DNA from: Ideonella aquatica
GTDB taxonomy: Bacteria; Pseudomonadota; Gammaproteobacteria; Burkholderiales; Burkholderiaceae_C
DNA length: 64,000 bases
Direction of reading: 5' to 3'
NCBI RefSeq assembly: GCF_018069755.1
Contig: NZ_JAGQDE010000019.1
Location: 1 to 64,000 of the forward strand
Shown: piece after piece, positions 24,796 to 33,268 of the stretch
How the letters are laid out: every line of letters begins with the position of its first letter
Numbering within the stretch: the stretch's first letter is position 1
Notes under the pieces: model-generated
What the model saw: only the letters and a program-made list of their open reading frames with translations
Database searches by the model: none
What the model was told of the DNA's origin: nothing
Translations under genes and position numbers: made by a program

Positions 24796-27700
24796 ACGTC
24801 GCGCAGGTAGCGCCGCTGGCGCGTCAGGCCGGTCAGCCAGTCGGCGGCCGCATCGTCGGTCAGGCCACCGTGCTGCATCGCCACCTCGCGCAGCGCCTGG
24901 TCCACATCGCGCGCCATGCGGCTGGCGTCGCCGCACACATAGACGTTAGCACCGTCCTGCAGCCAGGCCCACAGCTCGGCCCCCTGCTCGCGCAGGCGGT
25001 GCTGCACATAGACCTTGTCGGCCTGGTCGCGCGAGAAGGCCAGGCTCAGCCGCTGCAGCGTGCCGTCGCGCTGCATCGCCTGCAGCTCGTCGCGGTAGTA
25101 GAAGTCGGTGGCGGCGTGCTGCTCGCCAAAGAACAACCAGTTGCGCCCGCGCGCGCCGCGGGCGCGGCGCTCGTGCAGGAAGCCGCGAAAGGGCGCCACA
25201 CCGGTGCCCGGGCCGATCATCACCACCGGGCGGTCGCCCTCCTCGGGCAGGCGAAAGCGCGGGTTGGCTTGCACGAACAGCGGCACCGGCTGGGCCGCGG
25301 CGCGGTCGGCCAGGAAGGTCGAGCACAGGCCACCGCGCAGCCGATCGCCATGGCGGTAGCGCACGGTCGACACCGTCAGGTGCACCTCGCCCGCCTGGGC
25401 GCGCGGGCTGGAGGCGATCGAGTACAGGCGCGGCTGCAGCCGCGGCAGCAGATCGACCCATTCCTGGGCGCCCAGACGTGCCGGGTGTTCGCGCAGCAGG
25501 TCGGCCGGCTGGCGGCCCCATTGCCAGCGCTGTAGCGCGGCGGCTTGCGCGGGCTGGACCAGCGCCAGCAGCGCCACGCTGCCGCTGCGCTCGGCCACGC
25601 CGGCCAGCAGCGCGGGCGTCAGGCGGGTGATCTCCAGGTGGCGCAGCATCGCCTCGGCCAGCGGCAGCTCGCCCAGGCCGTCCAGGCGGACGGGCGCCGC
25701 AGCGCTCAGTTGCAGCAGCCCCAGCAGCTCGGCCACCAGGGCCGGGCAGTTGGTGGGCCACACGCCCAGCGCGTCGCCGGCCTCGTAGTGCAGGCCGCTG
25801 TCGGCCAGGTCGAAGACGAACTGGCGCACTTCCTTGCCGGCACCCGGGCCGCTGAGCAGGCGGTTGTGGCGCAGCGGCGCGGGCAGCGGATGGGCGCGCG
25901 TGCCGGGGAGGGCCGCGGCCGGGGCCTCGGGCGCGTCGTCGTCGGCATCAAACAGCGCCAGCGCGGGCTGGCGCGCATCGGCCGGGCGGTGGGCCTGCAG
26001 GGCCTGCGCCACTGCGCTCAGCCAGCGCCGCATCGGCGCGGCGTGCTCGGGCGGACAGTCCACACGCGGCGCCAGGCGCGGCGCGCCCAGGGCCAGCAGC
26101 CGCGCTTCCAGCTGCCGGCCGAAGCCGCAGAACTGCGCATAGCGCGGGTCACCGAAGGCCAGCACCGCGAACGGGCTGCTGGCCAGGTGAGCGGCCGTCG
26201 GCTCCTGCAAGGACTGCCAGAAGCCGCGCGCGCTGTCGGGCGGATCGCCGTCACCGAAGGTGCTGGCCAGCAGCAGCAGTGGCGTGCCGGCCGGCAGGTC
26301 GGTGGGTTGGCAGGCGTCCATGCCGCACAGGCGCACGCGCCAGCCGGCGCTGCGCAGGCGGCGCGCCACCTCGGTGGCGGCGTCCTCGGCGCGGCCGGTC
26401 TGCGAGGCCCACAGCACGGTCAGCGGCGGGCCATCGCCCTCGGGCTCGGGCAGGGCGCTGCGCGGGGTGGGCTCGTCGGCGGCGCGCTCGAACAGGCGCA
26501 GCGCCACCGCGCTGAGCTTGAACTCGGGCTGCAGCGACACCGGGTCCACCGCCGGGCTGGTCAGCGCATTGACCGCCAGATCCTCCCCGTACAGGTCGTT
26601 CCAGTGAAAGGGCGCGAAGCACTGGCCGCGCTGCACCCGGTCGCTCAGGCGCGCCGGCAGCACCGCGCGACCGCGGCGCGAGCGCAGCTCGACGCGGTCG
26701 CGTGCGCGGATGTCCAGCGCCGCGGCGTCGTCCGGGTGGATCTCGATGAAGGGGCCCGGGTCCAGCTTGTTCAGCACCGCGACGCGGCCGGTCTTGGTCA
26801 GCGTGTGCCACTGGTGCTGCACGCGCCCGGTGTTGAGCAGCCAGCCGTACTCGGCGTCGGTGGCCTCGGCCGGCTCGCGGTGCGGACAGGGGATGAAGCG
26901 GGCGCGGCCGCTGGGCGTGGGAAAGCGCAGCACGTCGCCGTGCCGGTCGCGCTGCGGGTGGCGCCGCTCGTGGCGCCCGGGCGGGCAGGGCCATTGCAGC
27001 GGGCCCTCGCGCAGCCGCGCATGGCTGGCGCCGCGCAGGTCGTAGCCGGTGGCCGGGTTGTGAAAGCGCGCCAGCTCGTCGAAGACCTCGGCCGCGCTGT
27101 TGAACGCAAAGCCCTGCGCGTAGCCCATGGCCTGGGCGACGCGGCAGATGATCAGCCAGTCCGGCAGGGCCTCGCCCGGCGCCGGTGTGGCGGCCGGTGC
27201 CAGGCTCAGGTTGCGCTCGGAGTTGACCATCACGCCATCGCCCTCGGCCCACAGCGCGCCGGGCAGCAGGATGTCGGCGTGGCGGCTGGTCTCGGTGTCC
27301 AGGAAGGCGTCCTGGCAGACCACCAGCTCGGCGCGCGCCAGGGCCGTGATCACCGTGCTGCGATCGGCCACGCTGGCCACCGGGTTGGTGCAGATGATCC
27401 AGCAGGCGGCCACCTGGCCGGCGGCCATGCGCTCGAACAGCGCCACCGTGCCGTCGCCGGCCTGCGCGCGCAGCGTGCCGGGCGGCAGGCCCCAGACCTC
27501 CTCGGTGAAGCGGCGGTCGGCCTCGACCGTCACGCTGCGCTGACCCGGCAGGCCCGGGCCCATGTAGCCCATCTCGCGCCCGCCCATCGCGTTGGGCTGG
27601 CCGGTCAGGGACAGCGGCCCGGCACCGGCATGGCCGATCGCGCCGGTGGCCAGGTGCAGGTTGCACAGCGCCTGCGTGTTGGCGGTGCCGTGGCTGCTCT

Positions 27701-28595
27701 GGTTCAGGCCCATGGTCCAGCAGCTCACCCAGCGCGTGCCGGCCTGCGCGATCCACTGCGCGGCGCGTTCCAGGTCTGGCATCGCCAGGCCGGTGAGCGC
27801 GGCCACGCTGGCCAGGTCATAGGGCGCCACGGCGGCGCTCACCGCGTCCCAGCCCTCGGTGTGCTGGTCGATGAAGCCGGGGTCGGTGTGGCCGTGCTGC
27901 TGCAGCCAGCGCAGCCAGCCGGCCAGCAGCGCCAGGTCGCTGCCGGGGCGGATGGGCAGGTGCAGGTGGGCCTTGTCGGCGGTGGCGCTGCGGCGCGGGT
28001 CCACCACGATCAGCTTCGCGCCCGCCTGCACCCGCTCCATCATGCGCAGGAACAGGATCGGGTGGGTGTCGGCCATGTTCGAGCCGATCACCAGGAACAG
28101 CTCGGCCTGGTCGATGTCGTCATAGCTGCCCGGCGGCGCGTCGGCGCCCAGCGAGGCCTTGTAGCCGGCACCGGCGCTGGCCATGCACAGGCGCGAGTTG
28201 GACTCGATCTGGTGGGTGCCGATGTAGCCCTTGGCCAGCTTGTTGGCCAGGTACTGCGCCTCGATCGACATCTGGCCCGAGACATACAGCGCCACCGCGT
28301 CGGGGCCGTCGCGGTCGATCAGCGCGCGCAGGCGCTGGCCGGTCTCGCGCAGCGCGCTGTCCATGGGCACGCGCACCGGCTGGTGCGAGCGGTCGTGGCG
28401 CAGGTAGGCGCTGTCCATCCGACCCGGCGCGGTCAGCGGCACGGCACAGGTCTGGCCCTTGGTGCACAGCCGGCCGCGGTTGGCCGGGTGCTGCTCGTCG
28501 CCGCGCACGCGGATGATGCGGTGCGCGTTGTCGCGCTCCAGCACGATGCCGCAGCCCACGCCGCAGTAAGGGCAGACGCTGCGCACCTCGTCCAT
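24789..28595 (-). CDS. Assimilatory nitrate reductase fused to a CysJ-like flavoprotein reductase
   Basis: A 1268-residue fusion starting at ATG 28595 behind GAGAGG. Residues 1-about 700 are a NasA-type molybdopterin enzyme: [4Fe-4S] ligands C8, C11, C15 and C44, then the molybdopterin core (Cys-Trp-Thr-Met-Gly-Leu-Asn-Gln-Ser) and a dinucleotide-binding domain. From about 722 comes a flavodoxin/FMN domain (Trp-Ala-Ser-Gln-Thr-Gly-Arg), then FAD-binding (about 910-1110; Arg-Leu-Tyr-Ser-Ile-Ala-Ser-Ser) and NAD(P)-binding domains (Gly-Pro-Gly-Thr-Gly-Val-Ala-Pro-Phe), ending Arg-Asp-Val-Tyr like sulfite reductase alpha. Electrons would flow NADPH-FAD-FMN-FeS-Mo to nitrate within one chain, replacing a separate NasB/NasC reductase. 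It is the last gene of the nrt-nir operon, 11 bases after nirD. Confidence 0.92.
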   Translation of the reverse strand: MDEVRSVCPYCGVGCGIVLERDNAHRIIRVRGDEQHPANRGRLCTKGQTCAVPLTAPGRMDSAYLRHDRSHQPVRVPMDSALRETGQRLRALIDRDGPDAVALYVSGQMSIEAQYLANKLAKGYIGTHQIESNSRLCMASAGAGYKASLGADAPPGSYDDIDQAELFLVIGSNMADTHPILFLRMMERVQAGAKLIVVDPRRSATADKAHLHLPIRPGSDLALLAGWLRWLQQHGHTDPGFIDQHTEGWDAVSAAVAPYDLASVAALTGLAMPDLERAAQWIAQAGTRWVSCWTMGLNQSSHGTANTQALCNLHLATGAIGHAGAGPLSLTGQPNAMGGREMGYMGPGLPGQRSVTVEADRRFTEEVWGLPPGTLRAQAGDGTVALFERMAAGQVAACWIICTNPVASVADRSTVITALARAELVVCQDAFLDTETSRHADILLPGALWAEGDGVMVNSERNLSLAPAATPAPGEALPDWLIICRVAQAMGYAQGFAFNSAAEVFDELARFHNPATGYDLRGASHARLREGPLQWPCPPGRHERRHPQRDRHGDVLRFPTPSGRARFIPCPHREPAEATDAEYGWLLNTGRVQHQWHTLTKTGRVAVLNKLDPGPFIEIHPDDAAALDIRARDRVELRSRRGRAVLPARLSDRVQRGQCFAPFHWNDLYGEDLAVNALTSPAVDPVSLQPEFKLSAVALRLFERAADEPTPRSALPEPEGDGPPLTVLWASQTGRAEDAATEVARRLRSAGWRVRLCGMDACQPTDLPAGTPLLLLASTFGDGDPPDSARGFWQSLQEPTAAHLASSPFAVLAFGDPRYAQFCGFGRQLEARLLALGAPRLAPRVDCPPEHAAPMRRWLSAVAQALQAHRPADARQPALALFDADDDAPEAPAAALPGTRAHPLPAPLRHNRLLSGPGAGKEVRQFVFDLADSGLHYEAGDALGVWPTNCPALVAELLGLLQLSAAAPVRLDGLGELPLAEAMLRHLEITRLTPALLAGVAERSGSVALLALVQPAQAAALQRWQWGRQPADLLREHPARLGAQEWVDLLPRLQPRLYSIASSPRAQAGEVHLTVSTVRYRHGDRLRGGLCSTFLADRAAAQPVPLFVQANPRFRLPEEGDRPVVMIGPGTGVAPFRGFLHERRARGARGRNWLFFGEQHAATDFYYRDELQAMQRDGTLQRLSLAFSRDQADKVYVQHRLREQGAELWAWLQDGANVYVCGDASRMARDVDQALREVAMQHGGLTDDAAADWLTGLTRQRRYLRDVY

Positions 28596-28606
28596 CGCGC
28601 GGCCTC

Positions 28607-28942
28607 TCAGGCGAGCAGCCAGACCGCGCCGTCGCGGGCCTGCACCTCGAAGGTCTGCAGCGTGGTGCCGGCGTCTTCCAGGCAGGCGCCGCTGCGCAGC
28701 GCGTAGTGCTGCTTGTAGACCGGCGAGGCCACCACCGGCTCGCCGCCCAGGTCGCCGACGATGCCGCGCGACAGCACGTTGGCGCCGCTCTTCGGGTCAT
28801 GGTTGTCGAGCGCGAACAGGCGGTCGTCGGCCAGGCGGAAGACGGCGATCTGGCGGCCGCTCAGCAGCGCGCAGACGCCGGTCTCGGGCAGGATGTCATC
28901 CAGCGCGCAGATGCGCTGCCAGGCGGCGTGGGGCTGGTCCAT
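28607..28942 (-). CDS. nirD: Nitrite reductase (NAD(P)H) small subunit
   Basis: A 111-residue Rieske-like beta protein starting at ATG 28942 with GAGGAG seven bases upstream. NirD is the small subunit of assimilatory nitrite reductase. The Ser-Arg-Gly-Ile-Val-Gly-Asp and Ser-Pro-Val-Tyr-Lys-Gln-His-Tyr blocks are typical of NirD. The cysteines and histidines that bind a [2Fe-2S] cluster in true Rieske proteins are absent, as in other NirD proteins. It sits ten bases after nirB and 11 before the nitrate reductase fusion. Confidence 0.92.
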   Translation of the reverse strand: MDQPHAAWQRICALDDILPETGVCALLSGRQIAVFRLADDRLFALDNHDPKSGANVLSRGIVGDLGGEPVVASPVYKQHYALRSGACLEDAGTTLQTFEVQARDGAVWLLA

Positions 28943-28952
28943 CGGGGGCTCC

Positions 28953-31517
28953 TCAGACGGGGGTGGCTTCGGCGGCGGGCTGGGCCTGCAGCGCGCGCTT
29001 TTCCTCGGGCGTGGCCGGGCGCGGCTGGCCGCGTTCCTCGACAAACACCACGTTGGCGTCACCCGCCTCGCTGTTGACGAAGGTGCGCAGCTGCTGCAGC
29101 GTGGCCGGGGTCTCGAGCGCCACCTTCCACTCGCAGGCATAGGCGCCGATGACCTGGGCCATCGCGGCCTCCAGCTCGGCGCCGATGCCCAGCGAGTCCT
29201 GCATCACCACCGCCTTCAGGTAGTCCAGGCCGCCTTCCAGGTTGTCGCGCCAGGTGCTGGTGCGCTGCAGGCGGTCGGCGGTGCGGATGTAGAACATCAG
29301 GAAGCGGTCGATCGCGCGGATCAGGCCGGCCTCGTCCAGGTCGCTGGCCAGCAGCTCGGCGTGGCGCGGTTTCATGCCGCCGTTGCCGCACACATACAGG
29401 TTCCAGCCGCGCTCGGTGGCGATCACGCCCACGTCCTTGCCCTGCGCCTCGGCGCACTCGCGGGTGCAGCCCGAGACGCCGAACTTGATCTTGTGCGGCG
29501 CGCGCAGGCCCTTGTAGCGGTGCTCCAGCCGCAGCGCCATGCCCACCGAGTCCTGCACGCCGTAGCGGCACCAGGTGGAGCCGACGCAGCTCTTCACGGT
29601 GCGCAGCGCCTTGCCGTAGGCGTGGCCCGACTCGAAGCCGGCGTCCACCAGCTCGCGCCAGATCTGCGGCAGCTCATGCGCCTGGGCGCCGAACAGGTCG
29701 ATGCGCTGGCCGCCGGTGATCTTGGTGTAGAGCTTGTGGCGCTGCGCGATCTGGCCGATCGTGATCAGCTGCTGCGGCGTGATCTCGCCGGCCGGCACGC
29801 GCGGCACCACCGAATACGTGCCGTCCTTCTGGATGTTGGCCAGGAAGCGGTCGTTGGTGTCCTGCAGCGGCAGGTGCTTCGGGGCCAGCACGAAGTCGTT
29901 CCAGACGCTGGCCAGGATGCTGGCCACCGCCGGCTTGCAGATGTCGCAGCCATGGCCGCGGCCGTGCTTGGCGATGAGATCGCCGAAACTGCGGATGCCA
30001 CCGACGCGCACCAGGTGGTGCAGCTCCTGGCGCGAGTGCGGGAAATGCTCGCAGACATGGTTGGTCACCGCCACGCCCTGGCGCTTCAACTCGGCCTTCA
30101 GCACCTGCTGCACCAGCGGCACGCAGCCGCCGCAGGAGGTGCCGGCGCGGGTGCAGGCCTTGAGCGCGCCCAGCTCGTGCACGCCCTCGGCGATGGCGCC
30201 GCAGAGCTGGCCCTTGCTGACGTTGTTGCAGGAGCAGATCTGCGCGGTGTCGGGCAGCGCGTCCACGCCCAGGCCCACGGGCGCGCCGTCGCTGGCGGGC
30301 AGGATCAGCTGCTCGGGCGCGCCCGGCAGCGCCAGGCCGTTGAGCACGTACTGCAGCAGCGTGCCGTACTCGCTGGCATCGCCCACCAGCACCGCGCCCA
30401 GCAGGGTCTTGCCATCGGCACTCAGCACCAGGCGCTTGTAGAGCTGCTTGGGCTCGTCGCTGAAGGCGATGCTGCGGCAGCCCGGCGTGCGGCCCTGGGC
30501 GTCACCGATGCTGGCCACGTCCACGCCCATCAGCTTGAGCTTGGTCGACAGGTCGGCGCCGCGGAAGGCGGCCGCCGCCTCGCCCGCCACCTGCGCGGCC
30601 ACCACGCGGGCCATCTCGTAGCCGGGCGCCACCAGGCCGAAGACCTGCTCGTTCCAGCTGGCGCATTCGCCGATCGCGAAGATCGCCGGGTCGCTGCTGC
30701 GGCACTGGTCGTCGACCACCACGCCACCGCGCGGCCCCACCGCCAGCGCGCACTGGCGCGCCAGCTCGTCGCGCGGCCGGATGCCGGCCGAGAAGACCAG
30801 CATGTCGGTCTCCAGGTGGCTGCCGTCGGCAAACACCAGGCGGTGGCGGGCGCTGGCGCCGTCGGTGATCTCCAGCGTCTGGCGGCTGGTGTGCACCTGC
30901 ACGCCCAGGCCCTCGATGCGCCGGCGCAGCAGCGCGCCGCCGGCCTCGTCGATCTGCACCGCCATCAGCCGCGGCGCGAACTCCACCACGTGCGTGGCCA
31001 GGCCCATGTCGCGCAGCGCCTTGGCGCACTCCAGGCCCAGCAGGCCGCCGCCAATGACCACGCCGCTGCCCGACACCGCGCCCGAGGCCTGCATCGCCTG
31101 CAGGTCCTCGATCGTGCGGTAGACATGGCAGTGCGCGCGGTCGCGGCCGGGGATCGGCGGCACGAAGGGCACCGAGCCGGTGGCCAGCACCAGCTGGTCG
31201 TAGTGCAGCTGCTCGCCGTCGGCCAGGCGCAGCGTGCGGTCGCGTCGCTCGATGCTGGCCACGCGCGCGCCCAGGCGCAGCGTCAGGCCCGGCCGGTCAT
31301 AGAAGCCGGCGGGCACCAGCGACAGCGCTTCGGCGCTGCGGCCGCTGAAGAACTCGCTCAGGTGCACGCGGTCGTAGGCGGCGCGCGGCTCCTCGCCCAG
31401 CACCGTGACCTGCAGGCCGGCGGCCGGCAGATCGGGGATGCGCTGCAGCAGTTCCTCGACGAAGCGGTGGCCGACCATGCCGTTGCCGGCGACGACCAGG
31501 TGGGTGGGTTGGGCCAT
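28953..31517 (-). CDS. nirB: Nitrite reductase (NAD(P)H) large subunit
   Basis: An 854-residue protein starting at ATG 31517 (GAGGCA upstream). It reduces nitrite to ammonia in the cytoplasm with NAD(P)H. Domains: FAD/NAD pyridine-nucleotide reductase (1-about 400; Val-Val-Ala-Gly-Asn-Gly-Met-Val-Gly and a second Gly-Gly-Gly-Leu-Leu-Gly), BFD-like [2Fe-2S] domain (about 425-475; Cys-Ser-Cys-Asn-Asn-Val and Cys-Gly-Gly-Cys), a NirB-specific region with a second Cys-Asp-Ile-Cys pair, then the sulfite/nitrite reductase half-domains with siroheme/[4Fe-4S] ligands in Cys-x5-Cys (about 643-649) and Cys-Thr-Arg-Glu-Cys (about 683). Length is standard. It follows the ATPase gene by 11 bases, in the same operon. 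Confidence 0.95.
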   Translation of the reverse strand: MAQPTHLVVAGNGMVGHRFVEELLQRIPDLPAAGLQVTVLGEEPRAAYDRVHLSEFFSGRSAEALSLVPAGFYDRPGLTLRLGARVASIERRDRTLRLADGEQLHYDQLVLATGSVPFVPPIPGRDRAHCHVYRTIEDLQAMQASGAVSGSGVVIGGGLLGLECAKALRDMGLATHVVEFAPRLMAVQIDEAGGALLRRRIEGLGVQVHTSRQTLEITDGASARHRLVFADGSHLETDMLVFSAGIRPRDELARQCALAVGPRGGVVVDDQCRSSDPAIFAIGECASWNEQVFGLVAPGYEMARVVAAQVAGEAAAAFRGADLSTKLKLMGVDVASIGDAQGRTPGCRSIAFSDEPKQLYKRLVLSADGKTLLGAVLVGDASEYGTLLQYVLNGLALPGAPEQLILPASDGAPVGLGVDALPDTAQICSCNNVSKGQLCGAIAEGVHELGALKACTRAGTSCGGCVPLVQQVLKAELKRQGVAVTNHVCEHFPHSRQELHHLVRVGGIRSFGDLIAKHGRGHGCDICKPAVASILASVWNDFVLAPKHLPLQDTNDRFLANIQKDGTYSVVPRVPAGEITPQQLITIGQIAQRHKLYTKITGGQRIDLFGAQAHELPQIWRELVDAGFESGHAYGKALRTVKSCVGSTWCRYGVQDSVGMALRLEHRYKGLRAPHKIKFGVSGCTRECAEAQGKDVGVIATERGWNLYVCGNGGMKPRHAELLASDLDEAGLIRAIDRFLMFYIRTADRLQRTSTWRDNLEGGLDYLKAVVMQDSLGIGAELEAAMAQVIGAYACEWKVALETPATLQQLRTFVNSEAGDANVVFVEERGQPRPATPEEKRALQAQPAAEATPV

Positions 31518-31528
31518 GATGGGGTGCC

Positions 31529-32332
31529 TCACGCGGCCTTCTCCACGTGGCCCTGCCGCGTGTAGAGGAAGTCGATCACCGCCTTGCGGCAGGCCTGGTA
31601 GGTGGGGTCATCGGCCAGCGCCACGCGGCTGCGCGGGCGCGGCAGCTCGACCTGCAGCACCTCGCCGATGGTGGCGGCGGGGCCGTTGGTCATCATCACG
31701 ATCTTGTCGGACAGCAGCACCGCCTCGTCCACATCGTGCGTCACCATCACCACGGTGGCACGGGTCTGGGCAACGATCTCCAGCAGCTCGTCCTGCAGCT
31801 TGGCGCGGGTGAGCGCGTCCAGCGCACCGAAGGGCTCGTCCATCAGCAGCACCTGCGGCTCCATCGACAGCGCCCGCGCGATGCCCACGCGCTGCTTCAT
31901 GCCGCCGGAGATCTCGCCAGGGCGCTTGCCCGCGGCATGGCCCAGGCCCACCAGGGCCAGCGCGGCCTCGGTGCGGGCCTTCAGCTGCGCCTTGCTCTCG
32001 CGGCCGCCGAACACCCGCTCCACCGCCAGGTGGATGTTCTCGAAGCAGGTCAGCCAGGGCAGCAGCGAGTGGTTCTGGAACACCACCGCGCGCTCCGGGC
32101 CGGGGCCCTTGATCTCCTTGTCGGCGCACAGCAGCACACCTTCGGTGGGCGTGGTCAGGCCGGCGATCAGGTTCAGCAGCGTGGACTTGCCGCAGCCCGA
32201 GTGGCCGATCAACGCGACGAACTCGCCCTGGGCCACGCAGAGGTCGATGTCGCGCAGCGCGGGGAACAGGCCCTGCTTGGTCTTGAAGGTCTGCGCGACG
32301 CCCTGGATCTCGATGTACTTGGCGGTGTTCAT
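31529..32332 (-). CDS. nrtD: Nitrate/nitrite ABC transporter ATP-binding protein (NrtD/NasD type)
   Basis: A 267-residue ATPase starting at ATG 32332, preceded by GAGGAGG. Walker A (Gly-His-Ser-Gly-Cys-Gly-Lys-Ser-Thr), Q-loop, signature (Ile-Ser-Gly-Gly-Met-Lys-Gln-Arg), Walker B (Val-Leu-Leu-Met-Asp-Glu-Pro-Phe-Gly-Ala-Leu-Asp) and the switch His in Val-Thr-His-Asp are all present. Its ATG overlaps the permease stop as ATGA, so translation is coupled. There is no C-terminal NrtA-like extension, so it is the short NrtD-type subunit. Confidence 0.92.
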   Translation of the reverse strand: MNTAKYIEIQGVAQTFKTKQGLFPALRDIDLCVAQGEFVALIGHSGCGKSTLLNLIAGLTTPTEGVLLCADKEIKGPGPERAVVFQNHSLLPWLTCFENIHLAVERVFGGRESKAQLKARTEAALALVGLGHAAGKRPGEISGGMKQRVGIARALSMEPQVLLMDEPFGALDALTRAKLQDELLEIVAQTRATVVMVTHDVDEAVLLSDKIVMMTNGPAATIGEVLQVELPRPRSRVALADDPTYQACRKAVIDFLYTRQGHVEKAA

Positions 32333-33249
32333 GCCTTGACCTCCTCGTAGGTGAACAGCGAGGCCAGGCGGATCAGCGCGGCCTCCAGCAGCAGGCCGAC
32401 ACCCCCGATCACGAAGATCGCGATGATGATCGACGAGACGTTCAGGTTGTTCCACTCGTCCCAGACCCAGAAGCCGATGCCCACGCCGCCGGTCAGCATC
32501 TCGGCGGCCACGATCACCAGCCAGGCCGTGCCCACCGCCAGGCGCACGCCGGTCAGCAGGTAGGGCAGCACCGCGGGGAAGAGGATCTTGGTGAAGACCT
32601 TCCACTCGCTCAGGTTGAGCACGCGGGCGACGTTCAGGTAGTCCTGCGGCACGCGCTGCACGCCCACCGCGGTGTTGATGATCATCGGCCAGATCGAGCA
32701 GATGAAGATCGTCCAGATCGCGGCCGGGTTGGCGCCCTTGAAGACCAGCAGACCGATCGGTAGCCAGGCCAGCGGTGAGACCGGTCGCAGCAGGCTGATC
32801 AGCGGGTTGAACATGCGCGAGAGGAACACCGAGCGGCCGATCGCGAAGCCCGCCGGGATGCCCACCAGGGCGGCCAGGCCGAAGCCGATGCCCACGCGCT
32901 TGAGCGAAGACAGGATGTTCCAGCCGATGCCCTGGTCGTTCGGACCGTTGCTGTAGAACGGGTCGGAGAAGACCTTGACTGCCTGCGCCCAGGTCTCGGC
33001 CGGCTTGGGGATGCCGCTGCCGGTGGTGGACGCAATGCCCTGCCACACCAGCACCAGCAAGGCCAGGCCGAAGATCGGCGGCAGCACCGCCATCCACAGG
33101 CCGCGCCAGTCGCGCGGCGGACGGCGCGGTGCGGGGGTGGGCGCGGGGGCGCTCTCCACCGGAGCGGACTTGGCGGGCGCGGGCGCGGCGGCCGGCGGAA
33201 CCGGGGCCGCGGCGGCCTCGATCGGCGAATGGAAGATGGCGGCGACCAT
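32329..33249 (-). CDS. nrtB: Nitrate ABC transporter permease (NrtB type)
   Basis: A 306-residue inner-membrane permease starting at ATG 33249 with AAGGGA upstream. The first about 45 residues are a Pro/Ala-rich cytoplasmic tail, unusually long. About six membrane helices follow. The EAA-type loop that contacts the ATPase reads Ala-Arg-Val-Leu-Asn-Leu-Ser-Glu-Trp-Lys-Val-Phe near residues 205-216. It belongs to the NitT/TauT permease group. It overlaps the ATPase gene by four bases and follows the binding-protein gene by 19. Confidence 0.92.
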   Translation of the reverse strand: MVAAIFHSPIEAAAAPVPPAAAPAPAKSAPVESAPAPTPAPRRPPRDWRGLWMAVLPPIFGLALLVLVWQGIASTTGSGIPKPAETWAQAVKVFSDPFYSNGPNDQGIGWNILSSLKRVGIGFGLAALVGIPAGFAIGRSVFLSRMFNPLISLLRPVSPLAWLPIGLLVFKGANPAAIWTIFICSIWPMIINTAVGVQRVPQDYLNVARVLNLSEWKVFTKILFPAVLPYLLTGVRLAVGTAWLVIVAAEMLTGGVGIGFWVWDEWNNLNVSSIIIAIFVIGGVGLLLEAALIRLASLFTYEEVKA

Positions 33250-33268
33250 GGTGGCGTCCCTTTCGGCC

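Noticed and set aside
28607-28942. NirD as a true Rieske [2Fe-2S] ferredoxin for ring dioxygenases
   Set aside because: The cluster-binding Cys/His pairs are missing, and the gene lies between nirB and the nitrate reductase.
25545-31565. Long plus-strand frames opposite the nitrate and nitrite reductase genes
   Set aside because: Composition is typical antisense shadow (Gln/His/Arg/Ala-rich), and the minus-strand genes carry every expected catalytic motif.
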